This document shows, in pieces, positions 1 through 13,439 of a stretch of DNA of 64,000 bases. Origin of the DNA: Rhodamnia argentea (Eukaryota; Streptophyta; Magnoliopsida; Myrtales; Myrtaceae); contig NC_063151.1 of the NCBI RefSeq assembly GCF_020921035.1, forward strand, positions 2,542,001 to 2,606,000. The letters are read 5' to 3'. A program made the position numbers and the translations under genes. Position 1 is the stretch's first letter. Each line of letters begins with the position of its first letter. The notes under the pieces were generated by a model. The model did not search any database. It had not been told where the DNA came from and saw only the letters and a program-made list of their open reading frames with translations.

Positions 1-702
1 GCATTATTTTGATGTTCAATCTGATAATTGCATGATACATACCAGGGTTACTTATGTTGCCATTTCGGCCAGCTGGGACATCAGAGTGCCAAAATTTGAA
101 CAATGCCCATTGAAGCAGTTTTCAATGGGGTATACGGATCATGATGGCACATGTTTAATGTCGAAATGCTAAACCTACCTCTTCAAAGAATCAAAACAGC
201 AGAAAAAGTATGGACACATAGGAAATTAAACTCCTTGTTTTCAGTGCGATGAAAAAAATTGACATTCCTTCGCATATCCATTACCACTCAACGAGTATAT
301 ATATAAAACATTCAACAAAACCAGAGTGAAATTTTGAATCCATTTAAGCCCCATTCCCTCTTTCCAGACTACCATACAAAAATCTTTGCAACTAATACAT
401 CTGGTGCAAGATGCATGCATTTTTCTAAACCTTCAAAATGTTTCTCTACCTTAGTTTGCAATCATTTGTCGCAATGAAGTGGTGAAGCACCGACACTTGG
501 TTCACCCTTCTTTATGTGAGAAACAAGCACTTCGACTCATCTCACTCTTCACATTTAATAAACAATCTACTCTTGACGGACCATACTAGTTTGTCCAAAA
601 CAAAAGTTTATCTTGTGAGTCCACTGAAGTGCTTGGACTAGCAAAATGAAAAAGGAGAGAAAGAAAAAGAAAATAGACTCTTAGCAGATCAGGTAATATT
701 AC
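1..702 (-). other. Intron 1 of the BEACH-B-like gene (partial)
   Basis: This stretch follows the splice donor at 702/701 of the coding exon at 703-824 (minus strand), so I read it as part of intron 1 of that gene. It is AT-rich and includes a short (AT)n run near 296-306. I looked for a second coding exon on the minus strand and could not identify one, so the next exon probably lies beyond the left edge. Confidence 0.5.
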
Positions 703-824
703 CTGAAGCGGATTTTTGGCGCTGGAGGTGGAAACCTCTCCCCCTGTAACCCTGTACCGGAGTCTCCGGTTTGTCCGCTTGAGGTCCTTCGAATTAAATC
801 AGCAACACCCTTAACTATGTTCAT
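703..824 (-). CDS. First coding exon of a BEACH domain-containing protein B-like gene (partial)
   Basis: The minus-strand reading from an ATG at 824 gives 40 codons plus two bases. It starts MNIVKGVADLIRRTSSG and ends in a proline-rich stretch, FPPPAPKIRF. It stops exactly at a consensus donor (CAG|GTAATA, 703/702). From memory, this N-terminus matches plant BEACH domain-containing protein B, a very large protein with a C-terminal BEACH-WD40 region thought to act in vesicle or membrane trafficking. No BEACH or WD40 sequence lies in the window, because the rest of the gene would extend off the left edge, so the identity rests on one short conserved N-terminus. Phase 2 at the donor fits a continuing reading frame. 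The ATG is the only plausible start because the upstream sequence looks like an untranslated leader. An unrelated protein with a similar N-terminus remains possible. Confidence 0.62.
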
Positions 825-1660
825 GCTTTCGACGAAACTTGAAACTTCACCTTCTGATAATCGGCAAGGAGATACTCATTCTTGTTCAAGCAACAATGTA
901 CAGCTTGAGTACTCCAATCTAAACGTTGAAAGAGTAGCCCATCACACTCTTGAAACTCCAAACACCCACCAGCTAAAACGAAATCAAAGAAACGTATGCA
1001 CATGATTCGCAATTAGCACAAAAAATGGAGTAACTATATTTATTAGGTTCTTAACTCACAGCCACAAGATTAAGTTTCTCATAATCAAGTAAACTAGAAA
1101 CGACTACCGTGCTTCCTTCACTCCAAAACAAGGCAACACGAGAGAGAAAAAGTTAGAGCTCAGACAGGTAGTAAATCGAGCTCACGCTAAAACATCAAAA
1201 CAGATCGAACGGACCATGTCTCCGACAAGATACCTATCAATCTTCCATTTTCTCAGCACTCCACAGAGTAAATGCAACTCCCGAATTCAAAATGCAAAGC
1301 GATCAACGAGCTTCAACCGTGACTCACTGTCAGGACGGATTGAAAACATCCAATCGAAGGTCAAGAGACCGACTGACAATCATAAACCGAACATTTCGAA
1401 TGAGCTGGCCGAGCATCCTCGTTAATGATCCCTATGGAAGAATTGGGGCGCGCAGTAGCTGCAAACAGAAACGGACAGTACCTGATCGGATTGAGCTCGC
1501 GGAATCCCCTGATGAAACCTCTAGGTTAAGGTTTTGGTTTAGGTCTCGATTTGTTTTGCGGAGAGATCTGCTTTCCGAGATCGTTGAAGTTTTCGTTCAC
1601 TGGCGTCGCCGATCGGGAAGAAGACGCTGTGCGGAGAAGAAAGGAATAAGAGAGAGAATG
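825..1660 (-). promoter_or_regulatory. Probable 5' leader region of the BEACH-B-like gene
   Basis: Upstream of the ATG at 824 there is no convincing coding frame. On the minus strand the segment 1660 to 1482 is GC-richer than its surroundings, has pyrimidine-rich runs typical of leaders, and ends in a good donor (CAG|GTACTG at 1482/1481). It may be a non-coding first exon spliced to the exon with the ATG. The transcription start and the matching acceptor cannot be fixed from sequence alone. Confidence 0.35.
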
Positions 1661-3464
1661 ATAAGTAATTATACTTGAGCCCCATATTTTCCTTTATTTC
1701 CGATATTGGCCCTCTAATTGAGCCTAAGCCAATTAGCATGGTCCCCAATGAGTACAAAAAGTTAAAAACCTTCGTGTTCGCCGGAATTAACCTCTCTCAT
1801 TTCCTAGTCCTTCTCATAAGATTCAACTTTTATTGTCCTATCTCGGAGGACAGCTTCCACGCATGTCAAAGAATGCATTTACGATCTACCTTCATCCGTC
1901 GAGACTTCTACTATCATGCTCGGTGGTCATTACGCTGTACGACTTATAAAATGAAGTGAAAATGAAGGATCCGAATGGAAAGGTACTTGTGAGCTTGAAC
2001 AGTCCCACTACAAGTAACTTCTCTTAACAGCGCGAATGGCAATACTTCTGCTTTAGAAATCAATTTCTGAACAGAAATTGATTTTTTTTTTATTTTTGGG
2101 GAGAAATGATTTTTTTTTTACTTCTTCGAGTGACTCCAAAATTATTTATAAAGCAAAAAAAAAAAATGCTTCAAAAGTAGAAAAGTGAAGTTGCATAATC
2201 AAATAGATTTCTACTCCAGAAATTGCGTTCCCAAACGGATTTCTACTCTAGAAATATTGTTATGCATGCCCTTAGAGGCCAACTCACTAGAATCAGGTTT
2301 GCAATCTAATTCTCTTGTGCTGCACTCACACCTTAAGCTAGTAAGAGACTCCATTTATATGTTACGAGTACATATACTCTCTATTATTATCCTTAATGAG
2401 TCCAAGTCGAGGAGCTTTCTCCATGGGAAGAGAGCTTTTCTTGCCCTTTTCCGCTTATCTTGCTTTCAAGTTCCAACTAGGATTCCTCCATTTCCTAGGT
2501 GCTTGTCTCGTTCAATGCTATTGATTTTAATGAGTTTTCATGTGCAATTTCGCAGCACAACTTTTCCGATAACCATTCCGTTTAATGATTTCAATCATTT
2601 TCTCCGAATACAACAAATAATGTTAGAAAAATTACATGAAATACAATACAATTTAATGAACTATTATAACAAAAAAACAACGACATATTACGTAAATGAA
2701 AAAAAATCTCTCATGTGCAACACACGGGGTAGGCTGCTAGTTTGGCTTAATCTCAAATAGTTTGTCATAATTTGGGAAAAAATCCCAATAAACCGTGCTA
2801 ATTACACGATATATAGAATATTTGACATATATTAATAAATAGAGAAAATAAAAGGAAAACTTTACAAGAAAAAATTATTGGGTCGAATACAGGATCCAAT
2901 AAACAGTACTTGGGCCTGTTTTATTGGGTGGCGCGACTCGGGCTTCTTTCTCTATAAGTTGAGCGTCTGGTCTTGTGATCCTCCTTCAACTTGAAAAAAA
3001 GAAAAATCAATCTCGACCCAGGAATAATTGTTGAGCAAAAATAATTTCTTTTAATTCTGTTCTAGAAAAATAAAAGAGTAAATTTTTTTCACTTCTTATT
3101 TCTATTCCCATGCCACTTTTATATTTTCGGGAACAGAACAATCATATGACGTTACCAAACAGATTTATGTTTTTCTTACGTTTCCGGGGACAAAAGAGTA
3201 GGATCAAAGAAATAAGAGCGTTACCAAACAGACTCCATGTGCCCATCTATCATTTTGCGGAAGCTCGGCTTAATTGTTTGGGCCACGGGATGGGCCGGGC
3301 CGAAGTAATGATAATCTGAAATAGGGAGCAACCTTTCCATTACCCAACCGGGCCTCTTTCTATATAGCCTTCAAACTTTTGACATCAATTTGCTACTTAG
3401 TGGGCCCAGTCAAGAAGAAAGCCCGGCCCAGTATGACGCATCCCAATAATTTTGGCAAACCTCA

Positions 3465-3850
3465 CTTGAGTTTAGGATTATAATCGAACTCGAGCTAGAC
3501 TCGATTCGCATACTAGGTGCTCGAAGCTCGACTAGAGCTTGGTCGAGTATTGATTTTCCCACTTGAGCTTGACTCCACTTGTCTCATTCCTCGCACTCGA
3601 GCTTGAGTTTATGAATGTAATTTTAAGTATTTCTTCTCTAGCTTTATGAGTATTGAATATTTTATTAGAAAATTATGAAAGCTTGATTGGGCTAGACTCT
3701 CAAACCTACCAAGTCAAGTACTAATAGGCTCGAGTTCGACTTGACAAGATACTCGAGTAGCTCGAAGTCAAACTTGACTGGAAATTAAGCGAGTTGATGT
3801 TGAATATTCATCGAGCCCACACGAGTTTCCCGCGAGTAGTTTGACTTATT
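3465..3850. repeat. Dispersed repeat rich in GCTCGA/TCGAGC words
   Basis: The words CTCGAGC, GCTCGA, ACTCGAG and TTGACT recur dozens of times in both orientations, at about 3486-3610 on the left and 3715-3840 on the right, around an AT-rich centre. The two halves are roughly inverted. This looks like a decayed palindromic transposable element; I could not find clear terminal repeats or a target duplication. Confidence 0.5.
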
Positions 3851-5104
3851 TTCATATTCTTTGAAGTTGTGCAGTGATAGGGTTTTGTTTACAGCTAGTA
3901 TATGTTAGGAGAAATAAGTTTATGTTTTCATGGTTAACCATCGAGCCCCATTTATTTCTACATAAATCCAGCATTCAATTCGTTAATCTAATGGAATCAA
4001 TGTAGATGAGAAATTTTAGAATAAAGGTTAAAGAGAGATGAAATGATTTGAAAAAAAAAATCAAAAAATGATCACTTATATCACTTGAAATAATTAGTCA
4101 ATAAAAAATATTTTCATTGTAAGCAATAATTTATGTCTATGCATCTTCATGAATGATGAAAAGAGTTTTCATCCATTTATTTTTGCAAATGATACAATCG
4201 ATTATTTTTAAGAAAATATTTTCTAAATCATTCAATTTTTACGAAACAAACATAGCCTTTAAAGTTCTGTAGGTTTTTCGTACCTAAATGCAGTGAATTT
4301 CCAAACGAGCTCAATTTCATCTACGTAACCCAACAGACTTTTTTTTTTGGACATTGCACGACCAATAGACTGGACTCTTGGAACACTTTTAATTTGGGTA
4401 AGCCGAAACATCGGTGGTTGCCGAAATTTAATGGACTTTGCAATCGAGTGGTTGAAATTTTGAGATCCTCAACCAAAGGTACCATACTACGGTCGCGGTT
4501 GCATCCCGTCGGCATTTCATCGGGCAAATTTGGTCGGGTCTCGATCAAACCGCATCAGTTGCAAAATCAAAAAGTCTTAACACATTGGTTGAATAATTCC
4601 TATTTTGATTGCGAATTCCGCTAAATTGGTGGCGCATCTTCGAAAGGACGAAAACCAATGACCGCACTTTTTCCAAGCAACGCGAAAAAAGTGCTCATGG
4701 GTGCGCGAGGTGGAGCATTTCAAATGGAATTACTAACCTCATAACTTATGAACATTAAATTAGGAATAAAGCGAATGTTGCTTGCTCTAGGATGCGGTCC
4801 CCGTCGGCTCGATGGTGAGCCACTAATCCGTCTGATTAGGATAATTAATCAGGATATTCTTTTCCTTCCTAGCCCGATGCCCCCCAAATTCGTTCTTTTA
4901 TACGCAAGTCGCCAAAAAGTTGAGGAATCACGTCTCTTTAGCCACGTCATTTCCGGTGAGATTATTATTCTATGGCTAATGACTTGATAATTTCTTTGCC
5001 TCGTTGTTTTACAATTTACATGGCGTTCTTGAACAGACCCGTCTAATTTTTATTTTATTTTATTGGAACAATAGGAGGGGCTTTCTCACGAGACCCACAA
5101 TTAT

Positions 5105-5450
5105 TGGTTAAAGTACACTAGAAGTATCAAAACTTATATACGACGCTCATTTTAGTGCTAAAACTTTCAAAACGATCACCTAAGTACCAATTCTCTTAAA
5201 AAACGATCACTTAAGTGCTAACTCCTTCTAAAAACGATCACTCCAGTGCTAACTCTAATTTGAGCCGACGTGGTTTGTCACAAATCCAACACGTGTTTTT
5301 TTTATTAATACTTGAGCTGACGTGTCTCGGTGGAGTTGACACCGAAGTGTTCATTTTATTGAAAATTTGACGCTTAATTGATCGTCGGACAAGTGACTTG
5401 GACACACCACCAAACCGTTATGGAAAGAATAAAGCGTCACTTTTCCATTA
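5105..5450. repeat. Degenerate tandem repeat segment of a non-autonomous element
   Basis: A unit of about 32-40 bp built around 'AAAACGATCAC-TAAGTGCTAA' recurs at least three times between 5160 and 5255. It is followed by GACGTG-containing sequence (5265, 5310) like that beside the GC-rich core of the other elements in this window. There is no coding potential. Confidence 0.5.
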
Positions 5451-7994
5451 GGGTTGATAATTAGCATTGGTTAGGAAAATGGATGTTTAATTTCTGCCTC
5501 CTAATATAACAAGATAAAAATTCATGGTAGCGTATATTAGACTCCATTTGTTTCATGAAAAATGGGTTATTTCAGGAAAATATTTTTCAAGAAGTCGTTT
5601 CTAGGGAAATGACAATATTTTCCGGTATTCGGCTAAAACTTGAAAATGCACTTTCAATATAGAAAATCAAATTTGATTTTCCTCTGTGTAATATTTTCAA
5701 TAATTTATTTTTATTTTTATATATTTATATTTTCTTTAAATTTAATTTTTAATTTAAAAATTCTTTTTATTACTTTTCATCTTTTTCCATTTATTTATTT
5801 ATTTTTATTTTTGCCGTTATTTTCTTTTCACTTCTTCTTTAGCCGGTCGACGGCCACACTTGCTTGCCCAAGCTCACCTCGTCGATCGGCTACCGGCAAA
5901 GAAAGAAAAAAATAAAAATATTAGAATACTAAAAATTTGAAGTTATTTTTAAAAATAATTAAAAGAAAATAATGTGAAGTATTAGAGGGAGGAACGATTA
6001 GGAAAAATGTTTTCCTATTTTCAAAAAGATGAAATCATTTTTCTCACTTTTGAATTTATTTTTTTAATGGGTGGTAATTGTTTTCTTTCACTCATTTATT
6101 ACCCGTTACGCCAGAATTTGACCCAAAAAAAAAACAAATGCCCATAAAAAAAAATTTCTGAAAGTTCTTTTTCACAAAACGAATAGAGCCTAAAAGTTTA
6201 AATTGTTAGAATACGGAGCCAACTATAATGTAATTACGATGGTCACGAAGTACAAATAATTTCAAAGCTCATGCATTCGAACCTTAAAAGTTGCTACTAA
6301 AGTTTTATGTAGTTATTTTTTAGGTTGATCTGATTTAAAGTATTTCATATAATTTCAAAGCTTGTGTCATTCCACCCTCGCCCAAGGCCAACCCCTTCGA
6401 TGGCTCTGACCCTGCCCGGCCTTTTTTCTTTTTTCCTATTTTAGCTTTATAAATTTAATTTTTTAGTATTTTTTTAGTTTTAAATTTTAATTTAAATAAA
6501 AATTGAAAGAAAATAATAAGAAAATGCCATATAGGGTAGAAAAATTAATTTAAAAATACCATGTTACCATTTTACTTTAGATAAATTGACGGTGTTAAGA
6601 GAAAGACTCGATTGCATCAATTTGATAAGTTTTAAGACTTGATTACACTTTTAAAATTTTTAAAACTCAATTACACTATTGAGACGAGTTTTATGATGTC
6701 TAATGCACTTATCCCAAAAGATGTTATGGTATGGAGCCAGCGCAAACACTTTATCGTCCATTAATTTATACTTATTAATAAAATTATTCCTAAAAAGTGG
6801 GCACACATATTTGGCGGGGCCTTGCCCTTATGGCTAAAATACTTCAATTATAACATGTTTGGCCATCACATCTCACACCTCGTTGTCTTAAGAAAAGCGA
6901 CAATTGCTAGGAAAAATGCTACATTATCAAATCATCCAAGAGAGTCAACTCTCACTTTACATTGACCAACCAGCACCCGCCGGGCCCACTACACACTCCG
7001 TCTCGCCAAATGCTAAATTTGGCCCAATTCCAAGATTGCTTGCTAAACACACAGCAAAACAACCACTAAACGCTCTCTCTCGTTAATATTTTACTCCACC
7101 ACTAGTGAAGAAATCTCGAGCACTAGCCACTTGAAACCCCGCAACGGATAAAACCGATCACAGTACCAGCATCGAGATGTTATATTTATTTACTTATGAG
7201 TTTTCATACAATTTTCAAATGTTTTTATGATGGAATTTTGATTTGATTCGATGAAATAGGTGTGGCTGATGAGTTCCCCGTGCGCTTTTGATGGGATCGC
7301 CGTCTGATCAAAATCCAACGGTGTGGAAGGAGTCATCGTGGAAATTTGCTCACACCGCCCTCATCGGCTGTTTAGCCAACATAGGAACATGTAAATAGAA
7401 TGGTCCTATGAACAGGCATGTGCCAAGTGGACTTTGCTTGGCTCTAGATTTATAATATTGATCATGCATCATGGCTCACCCACCTAAAGAATAAAATGTA
7501 CAATCTAGTCGTCTTCTCTCTGTTTTGAATGCAACGAAACCCTTTTCAATTGGCCTAAATGTTTAAACGAGAACATATGGTGGGTCAGAGATGGCATAAC
7601 CCGATGCGTTTGTTTCCTCAGCTGATTTGAAAAAATATATCTTGGGGCATACTCGATGTCTAGTGGGTGTGTGCCGTGGTGCCCATCAGAGGAAACCCTA
7701 GCCAATCTTTTCTATCCAAACTACAATAATATATACAATGACTTTTCATGTAATATCTCCAAGACTTGGGAGGCCCCAAAAAATCCCAATCTCACACCAC
7801 CAAAATGCTTGATTGAACATCTTTTGCAATGATAGTGAAAGGAACGAATGAAAGTGTCTAGATGTGCTAGCCAAAATTATTATTATTTTTGTTGCGGTTA
7901 GTGCTGGATAAATTAGGGTGAAATGATATACACGGGTGAAACAAGAGCGTGTAGATATTATCGGTGTCGAGTGATGTTATTTAATCAATCAATC

Positions 7995-8670
7995 ATCCTT
8001 TGGTCAATATCAATGTAGTCCCGAACTTTTAGACAATTTATCATTGTAATCATTCCGGTTAATTGTGATTGGAAATGGTTGATTTTTACAATTTTTCGTA
8101 ATCTTTTCTCTCAGTTTTCATCTTTTATCCTTTGTCTTTCTTTCTTCTTTTTTCTCAATCTCTCTCCATCAATTGCTAGGCGTCGACAATGGCAAATAGA
8201 GGTTCCCGGCCACCGGCGAAGGTCGCTCGAATCGGGTGTGGACAGCCCTCGTCGGATCTAGTGAGGGCTACCCTAACTAGCCTCGGGGCAAGAGTCTCCT
8301 CACCATCCCTCCCTAGATCCAGTGTGGGAAATCCTCACCTATGGTCGATGAGGGCGTCTTGGCCCTCGTCGGTGACCAACAAGGGAAATAGGAAAAAAAG
8401 GAAAAAAAACAAAGAAAAGGATAAAAAGAGAAATCAATAAATTTCGTAAAAATTGAAAAACTTGTCTATGTCAATATCGATCATGCTATGTCGGATGGCC
8501 AGCATCCACGTTAGTGAAATTCTGGTCAAAATTTGTCGAAATGACTAAATTGATAAATCGTCAAAATGTTTGGGCTAAATTGGCACGATCAAAAGATTTA
8601 AAACTGAATTAGCTGCCGTACAAAATATTTATGAATTTTTGGACAATTTTCCCACCTCAAGTTGAAGCAG
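7995..8670. repeat. GC-core non-autonomous repeat element, copy 1
   Basis: AT-rich arms surround a GC-rich core (about 8170-8385) bordered by a T-rich stretch on the left and an A-rich stretch on the right. The right arm (8455-8670) has the motif order 'GTTAGTGAAATTCTGGTCAAAATTTG', 'AACTAAATTGATAAATCGTC' and 'AAAACTGAATT' that recurs in the copy at 38630-39215. The core gives spurious ORFs at 8079-8261 and 8189-8440 with Arg/Ser/Pro-rich composition. I read this as a non-coding transposable element. Confidence 0.6.
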
Positions 8671-9092
8671 AACAAGAATAAGTATTGTTAGGCCATGCAA
8701 AGGTATGAAATGTCATGATGCAATTGGTTCGGCAAGACAAATTATGAAATTCATATGCTTGTCGAAATTCAAAATATCTTCTACATTTATAAAAAAAAAA
8801 GAATGAGAAAATTAAATGTTATATTATGTGCCAATATTAAATGTTATAAATTCTTTGATGCTTTGCCACTTTCCACTTGCTTACGAGACTTTTTTCTATT
8901 TTAGAGTGCGAATGATAACCATTTTGTTTCTTTTTTTTTTTTCTATTCTCGAAAACATGCTTGGAACAGCAATCCGTTTGCTAAAATAATTTTTTTTCTA
9001 TTTCTAGGATAAATTTTTAGAATTGTAATGAAAAATAGATTTTTTTTACTTTTATGTAAATATTCATCTCATCGCTCACTCCCCATGTCTTG

Positions 9093-9095
<3 letters not shown>

Positions 9096-9143
<48 letters not shown>
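9096..9143. repeat. (TC)n microsatellite
   Basis: About 24 uninterrupted TC units. It creates the false Ser-Leu and Arg-Glu runs of overlapping ORFs on both strands. No gene is adjacent, unlike the other dinucleotide runs in the window. Confidence 0.95.
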
Positions 9144-9146
<3 letters not shown>

Positions 9147-10734
9147 CATGTCGCTTGCCGCTGGTCTTCGATAGCCGACAATCGTAGAATATTTATGTTG
9201 TTATCAAATGAATTTTTGTTCCGAGAACAGAAAATTCGTGTTATTATCAAACATGTTTCTCTTATCAAAAACTCGTCAAGAGAATAAAAATAGAAAAATC
9301 TATTTCTGCCCAAAAATAACTTTTAGAAACAAGAATTGTTATTATTCACACACTTAATAGCAATAGTGCTTAACCTGGGAGAAAACCTCAGTACGTGGGA
9401 CTAAGTTCATATCACTCTAGGAACATAGTCTCATCTCATATCACCAATAAAACCATATGAGTTCCTAGGAGAAAAGAAGGCTGCCGTTATTGCACTCCAA
9501 ATGGGAGTGATTACCTATGAATGTTTGCTTCATCTTAAAGGGTTTTTGTTAATGATTGCCCTTAGGATACTTGTTTAGTAATCAGGTACGAAAAACTTAT
9601 GAAGAATTTGCAAAGCACCGGCTTTTTTAATGACACATATTTTGAAAAATTTAACATCGAATAATCACTTATTATAATTATGCTTGATTAGTATCTTTAG
9701 AATAATCGTTAATAACATCCTCACGAAAAAATAAAATAAAAAAGATTAGAGCCCGTCTCCTTTTTCAAGAAAGTGCCTGCTTCGAGATCTACTCTTTCCC
9801 TTTCTTTGAATGGAATTGCCCTTCCCTTTAATAGAACAAGCTCTTGTCCCCAAAAGAGACCCTAAGTCATGTGCAAGTTGGGATTCATTCACGCAGCCTA
9901 TTCCACCAATCAAGAACCCGACAAGATAGGGTACTTTTGTAGTGTCACTAAGCTACAAAATGATTGGACCGTTTGAGCATCTAATTGTGCAATATAATCA
10001 AAGTAACAAACGAGGGGAAAGCGGTTCCCCACCCCATATTTTCACGTCATTAGTAGACTAAAATAATCACTCAAGGTACAATTATTAGCGGGTGAGGACC
10101 ACGTTCTCATCTTAGTTTAATGGTGATTACCCGTCCTTGCTCGGTACATTTTATTCGGCTCATTAATGATCGACCAATAGATGTGATTAACTTTTTAGCA
10201 AAGAGAGATTGATTTGGAAAATCATCGTTTCTGAAGAATTGGTTGGAGCTATTAACAGTCAAATTTGACTAGCTTTATTTTGCTCCTCCCTAGGTCGTGC
10301 ATCGCACCTATAGGAGGTTCAATAATTGCAAGTCTAATAATGTCAAGGTCATTATTGCTTGTTAAATTGGTTTCACTTAACGGATGTTAACTACGGTTAG
10401 TCTTTTGGAGGTCATGATCCACCAGTATGTATTACAAATAAGCCGACACTCTTAAGGGGTGGAGAGTGAGAGAGAGAGAGAGGAAACCTGTACTATTACT
10501 TTTTTTTCTTCCTTGAGGGTAAAGGGGCATGGAAGGGTGACCAGCACTAGCGACCTTCTCTAAGTGTGTTTGATTTGAATCATAACTACTCTGCACCATG
10601 TGTAACTTGAGGGTCTCCCACAAATACAGCTTGATGTTATGAAGTTTACTCATGATGTAAATCGAATCCTTGATCTCGTGGAAGATAGGTTACTTCATTA
10701 CTCTTAGGATGCACGTTTGAGCTGTGCTAGAAAA

Positions 10735-11260
10735 ATTTCACATCGGATAATTGATGTTATATAAAGCAGTTAATATATTCATTGGCTTGCAACTTATTGG
10801 ATTAAGTTTTTGAATAAAGATGGGTCCAATTAGATCCGTTGAAGTATTCGGACTCGGGCTCCCTCTTGACAATCTTTTCGATTGAAGGTTATTGAAGGGC
10901 TCGGACTCGAGCTCCCTCTTAACTATCTTTTCGATTGAAGATATCGGGATTTTATCGTGAGCTTCCAACAAATGGTATCATCCCATTGGAATGAAGTTGG
11001 GCACGGAAAGATATCTTGGTGCAGAAGGATACCTGGATTGAGGGGGAATGGACTTAACACTAAGCTCACACGTGATGAGGAGATTATTAGGACGTACGAG
11101 CGACTTGTCTTGAAGTAATCCCACATTAAAAAATTGGTGTGATATAATAAGCACAATCATCTTCGTGTCAGGTATGCACAACACAACGTTAATGAATATA
11201 GTTTCGTGACAAGAGCGTGCTAATAAAATCAATCTGCATGACCATTGCAATGGTCAGTCC
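10735..11260. mobile_element. Probable LTR-retrotransposon relic (LTR/primer-site type sequence)
   Basis: The segment contains 'TTTCACATCGGATAATTG' near 10735-10752 and 'AATCCCACATTAAAAAATTG' near 11117-11136, words common in plant copia-type LTRs. It also has 'AATGGTATCA' at 10971-10980, which resembles the start of a primer-binding site complementary to initiator Met-tRNA (usual form TGGTATCAGAGC). A 53-bp imperfect tandem duplication lies inside (10848 and 10901). No gag or pol reading frame survives. The call is inferential. Confidence 0.35.
10848..10953. repeat. 53-bp tandem duplication, two copies
   Basis: Two units start at 10848 and 10901. Both begin TCGGACTCG, continue through CTCCCTCTT and end with CTTTTCGATTGAAG. 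They differ at a few positions, so the duplication is not recent. Confidence 0.8.
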
Positions 11261-12761
11261 TAACGATCAAATGCCCCCATTTACATGCGGTCAGCGTTGG
11301 TCGGAGTATTCAATACCAGAGAATCAGCAACGTTTTGTTGCCTAATAGCCGTGATTGTCGCAAAAAGCACGGACTTTTCGGGTTGGCTTTTTGATTTGGA
11401 CAAAGACCTCTTTCACGGCCCCAACAGTCCAGCATTTCAGGTAACATCACCAACCAATAAAAGGACACAAACTGGGACCGGATCCAGTGTCGTCGCTCGT
11501 TTGTGTGTGTGTGTGTTTTTTTTTTGGGTCGGACTCTGTCGAGTCAAGGAAGAGTCATATCCAATCCAAAACTCTCGATTCGCGTGAAAACGAAATAATT
11601 AAGCGTAAAATAGTAAGTCGACGTGGCCACGCGGATGGAGAGGGAAAAAAAAAGGGTTGGGCAACAGAAACAGAGGAGACTGCTGACGGCCAGTATGTCC
11701 CACGCCAGCCGAGCCCACTGGCTCACCGTCATCCGCCGCCATGGGCGGCCAACCAGCCAACGGAGTTCGACGGTGCAGCATCAGCCTGTCATCCAGAAAT
11801 ATGGAAAGTGCGTGTGACATGTATCGCACAAAGTATATGAACCCGGGCTTGGCCACCCGGATTTGGGCGCCGATGTTGTGAAACTCTTTAGCATCGCCGT
11901 TGACCGGCTCGATCGTAGATTGTTGACTTGTGACCAACGAATGGAGTATGAAAATGTACGGGAAAATGTTTGAATAGTGTATCTCCTGCCGTGATATGTT
12001 TGAAATTCCGCGAAATCACTTTGATTAGTCTAAAAATTTAAGCTGTCAAATGAATATATAATTTAGTGTTCAAATGATTTTGCAGATAACGTATGGTGTT
12101 ATATTGTTCAGTGGTAATATCCTCCGAAAGGGATAAGTACAAATGTGTCTAGATAAATAGCTTGATAAGAAATCCGGAACTTGGGAGGATAGGCTCGGGT
12201 CGGATAAAACGAACTCTTGAAAGAAAGATTCGAGAAAACCCCAAAAAAGAAACGACGCTTGGGCAACCCCATATGGAGGTCGCTTGCGATAGATAATCCT
12301 ATGAAAGTGGTCCCTTGAATCATGGCTATATGGAAATGTTGCCCGTACAATTTGACATGTACGAAGCACTTCCGTTTGCTTAGACTCACCGGAAAGGACG
12401 TTTATGCAACTCGTCGAAGTCGAGCTCGTATTGGCGAGGAGAACGATGCATGCCAAAATTTATTCATGGGTTGTAGCTCAGGTACGTCTGTTTCGCGGAG
12501 GACGAACAAGTTGAAAAAATATTTTGTTAAAAATGAGTGGAAAGAGTACTCCAAAGGCGAGAATGGCCTCAACCACGATAATTGTGGAGCTACATAGTGG
12601 ACAGGAAGAGGCAGATTCATTGTTGGCCATTTTCGTGTCAAACTGATTTTGTTAGCTAATATAACCTATAAATGATTTACGATACTTGTAAAGATTGATG
12701 TATTCCTGTTCTGTTCGGAAGCAATTTAATTTAAATAGTAAAAGATATTAGAAAAAATAAT

Positions 12762-13195
12762 ATAAATGATCTCTAAACTTTGATTAAATATGTAATTTGA
12801 TCCATAAATTTTTAATTTGATCAATATAATCCCCCAATTTTAGCTCAGTATATAAATCGATTCTTGAATTTTTAATTTGATCAATACGGTTCCCGAACTT
12901 TTGTTTATGTGTAAAGCGATTCCTAAATTTTTAATTTGATTAATATGATTCCTGAACTTTTGGAACATGTTTAACTTATTCCCTACACTATAAAAAAATG
13001 TTCAATATAATAATTCCATTGATTGGATAAGCCAAGGGATATAGTGATATTCGAAAGGGAATAAAGTAGAAGTGCAGTAAATGCAAACATATTGAATAAA
13101 TTAAAAGTTCAGAAATTATATTTGTCAAATTAAAAATTTAAAAATCATATTATATATTAAGTCAAAGTTTGTGGACCATTGATGTCATTTTCTTG
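12762..13195. repeat. Foldback element with 61-bp internal tandem units
   Basis: The left arm (12762-12990) has three units of about 61 bp around 'AATTTTTAATTTGATCAATA' (near 12806, 12868, 12928). The right arm (about 13090-13195) is roughly its reverse complement ('TCAAATTAAAAATTTA' near 13127, 'AAGTCAAAGTTTG' near 13160). The pair can fold into a hairpin. No transposase is encoded. This is a MITE or foldback type element. Confidence 0.6.
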
Positions 13196-13439
13196 ATATA
13201 TTAACTTTGCGCGTATTTCCAAAATCGGGGGAAGATCTTCAAGCCGTACGATGTTCCACACGACACCTGTGCGAATCTCAACGGTCAACAAAATCTTCAT
13301 CGGTACGAATTAACTAAGGTTTATCGAGGTACGAATAGAGTATATAGAGAGATTTTTTTTCAAAGGGCAATAACGACATTTCATGCCTCTCCTCTTTCCC
13401 AACGGAGTAATGATGGCCCTCCTCCTCCGAGTCCAACCG

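Noticed and set aside
2185..2760. 191-residue plus-strand ORF
   Set aside because: No ATG context, domain or family likeness was seen; AT-rich random composition and no supporting neighbours.
8079..8440. Arg/Ser-rich ORFs
   Set aside because: They lie in the GC core of a repeat element whose plan recurs at other places in the window.
9017..9313. ORFs on both strands over the (TC)n run
   Set aside because: Composition is set by the microsatellite; no conserved sequence outside it.
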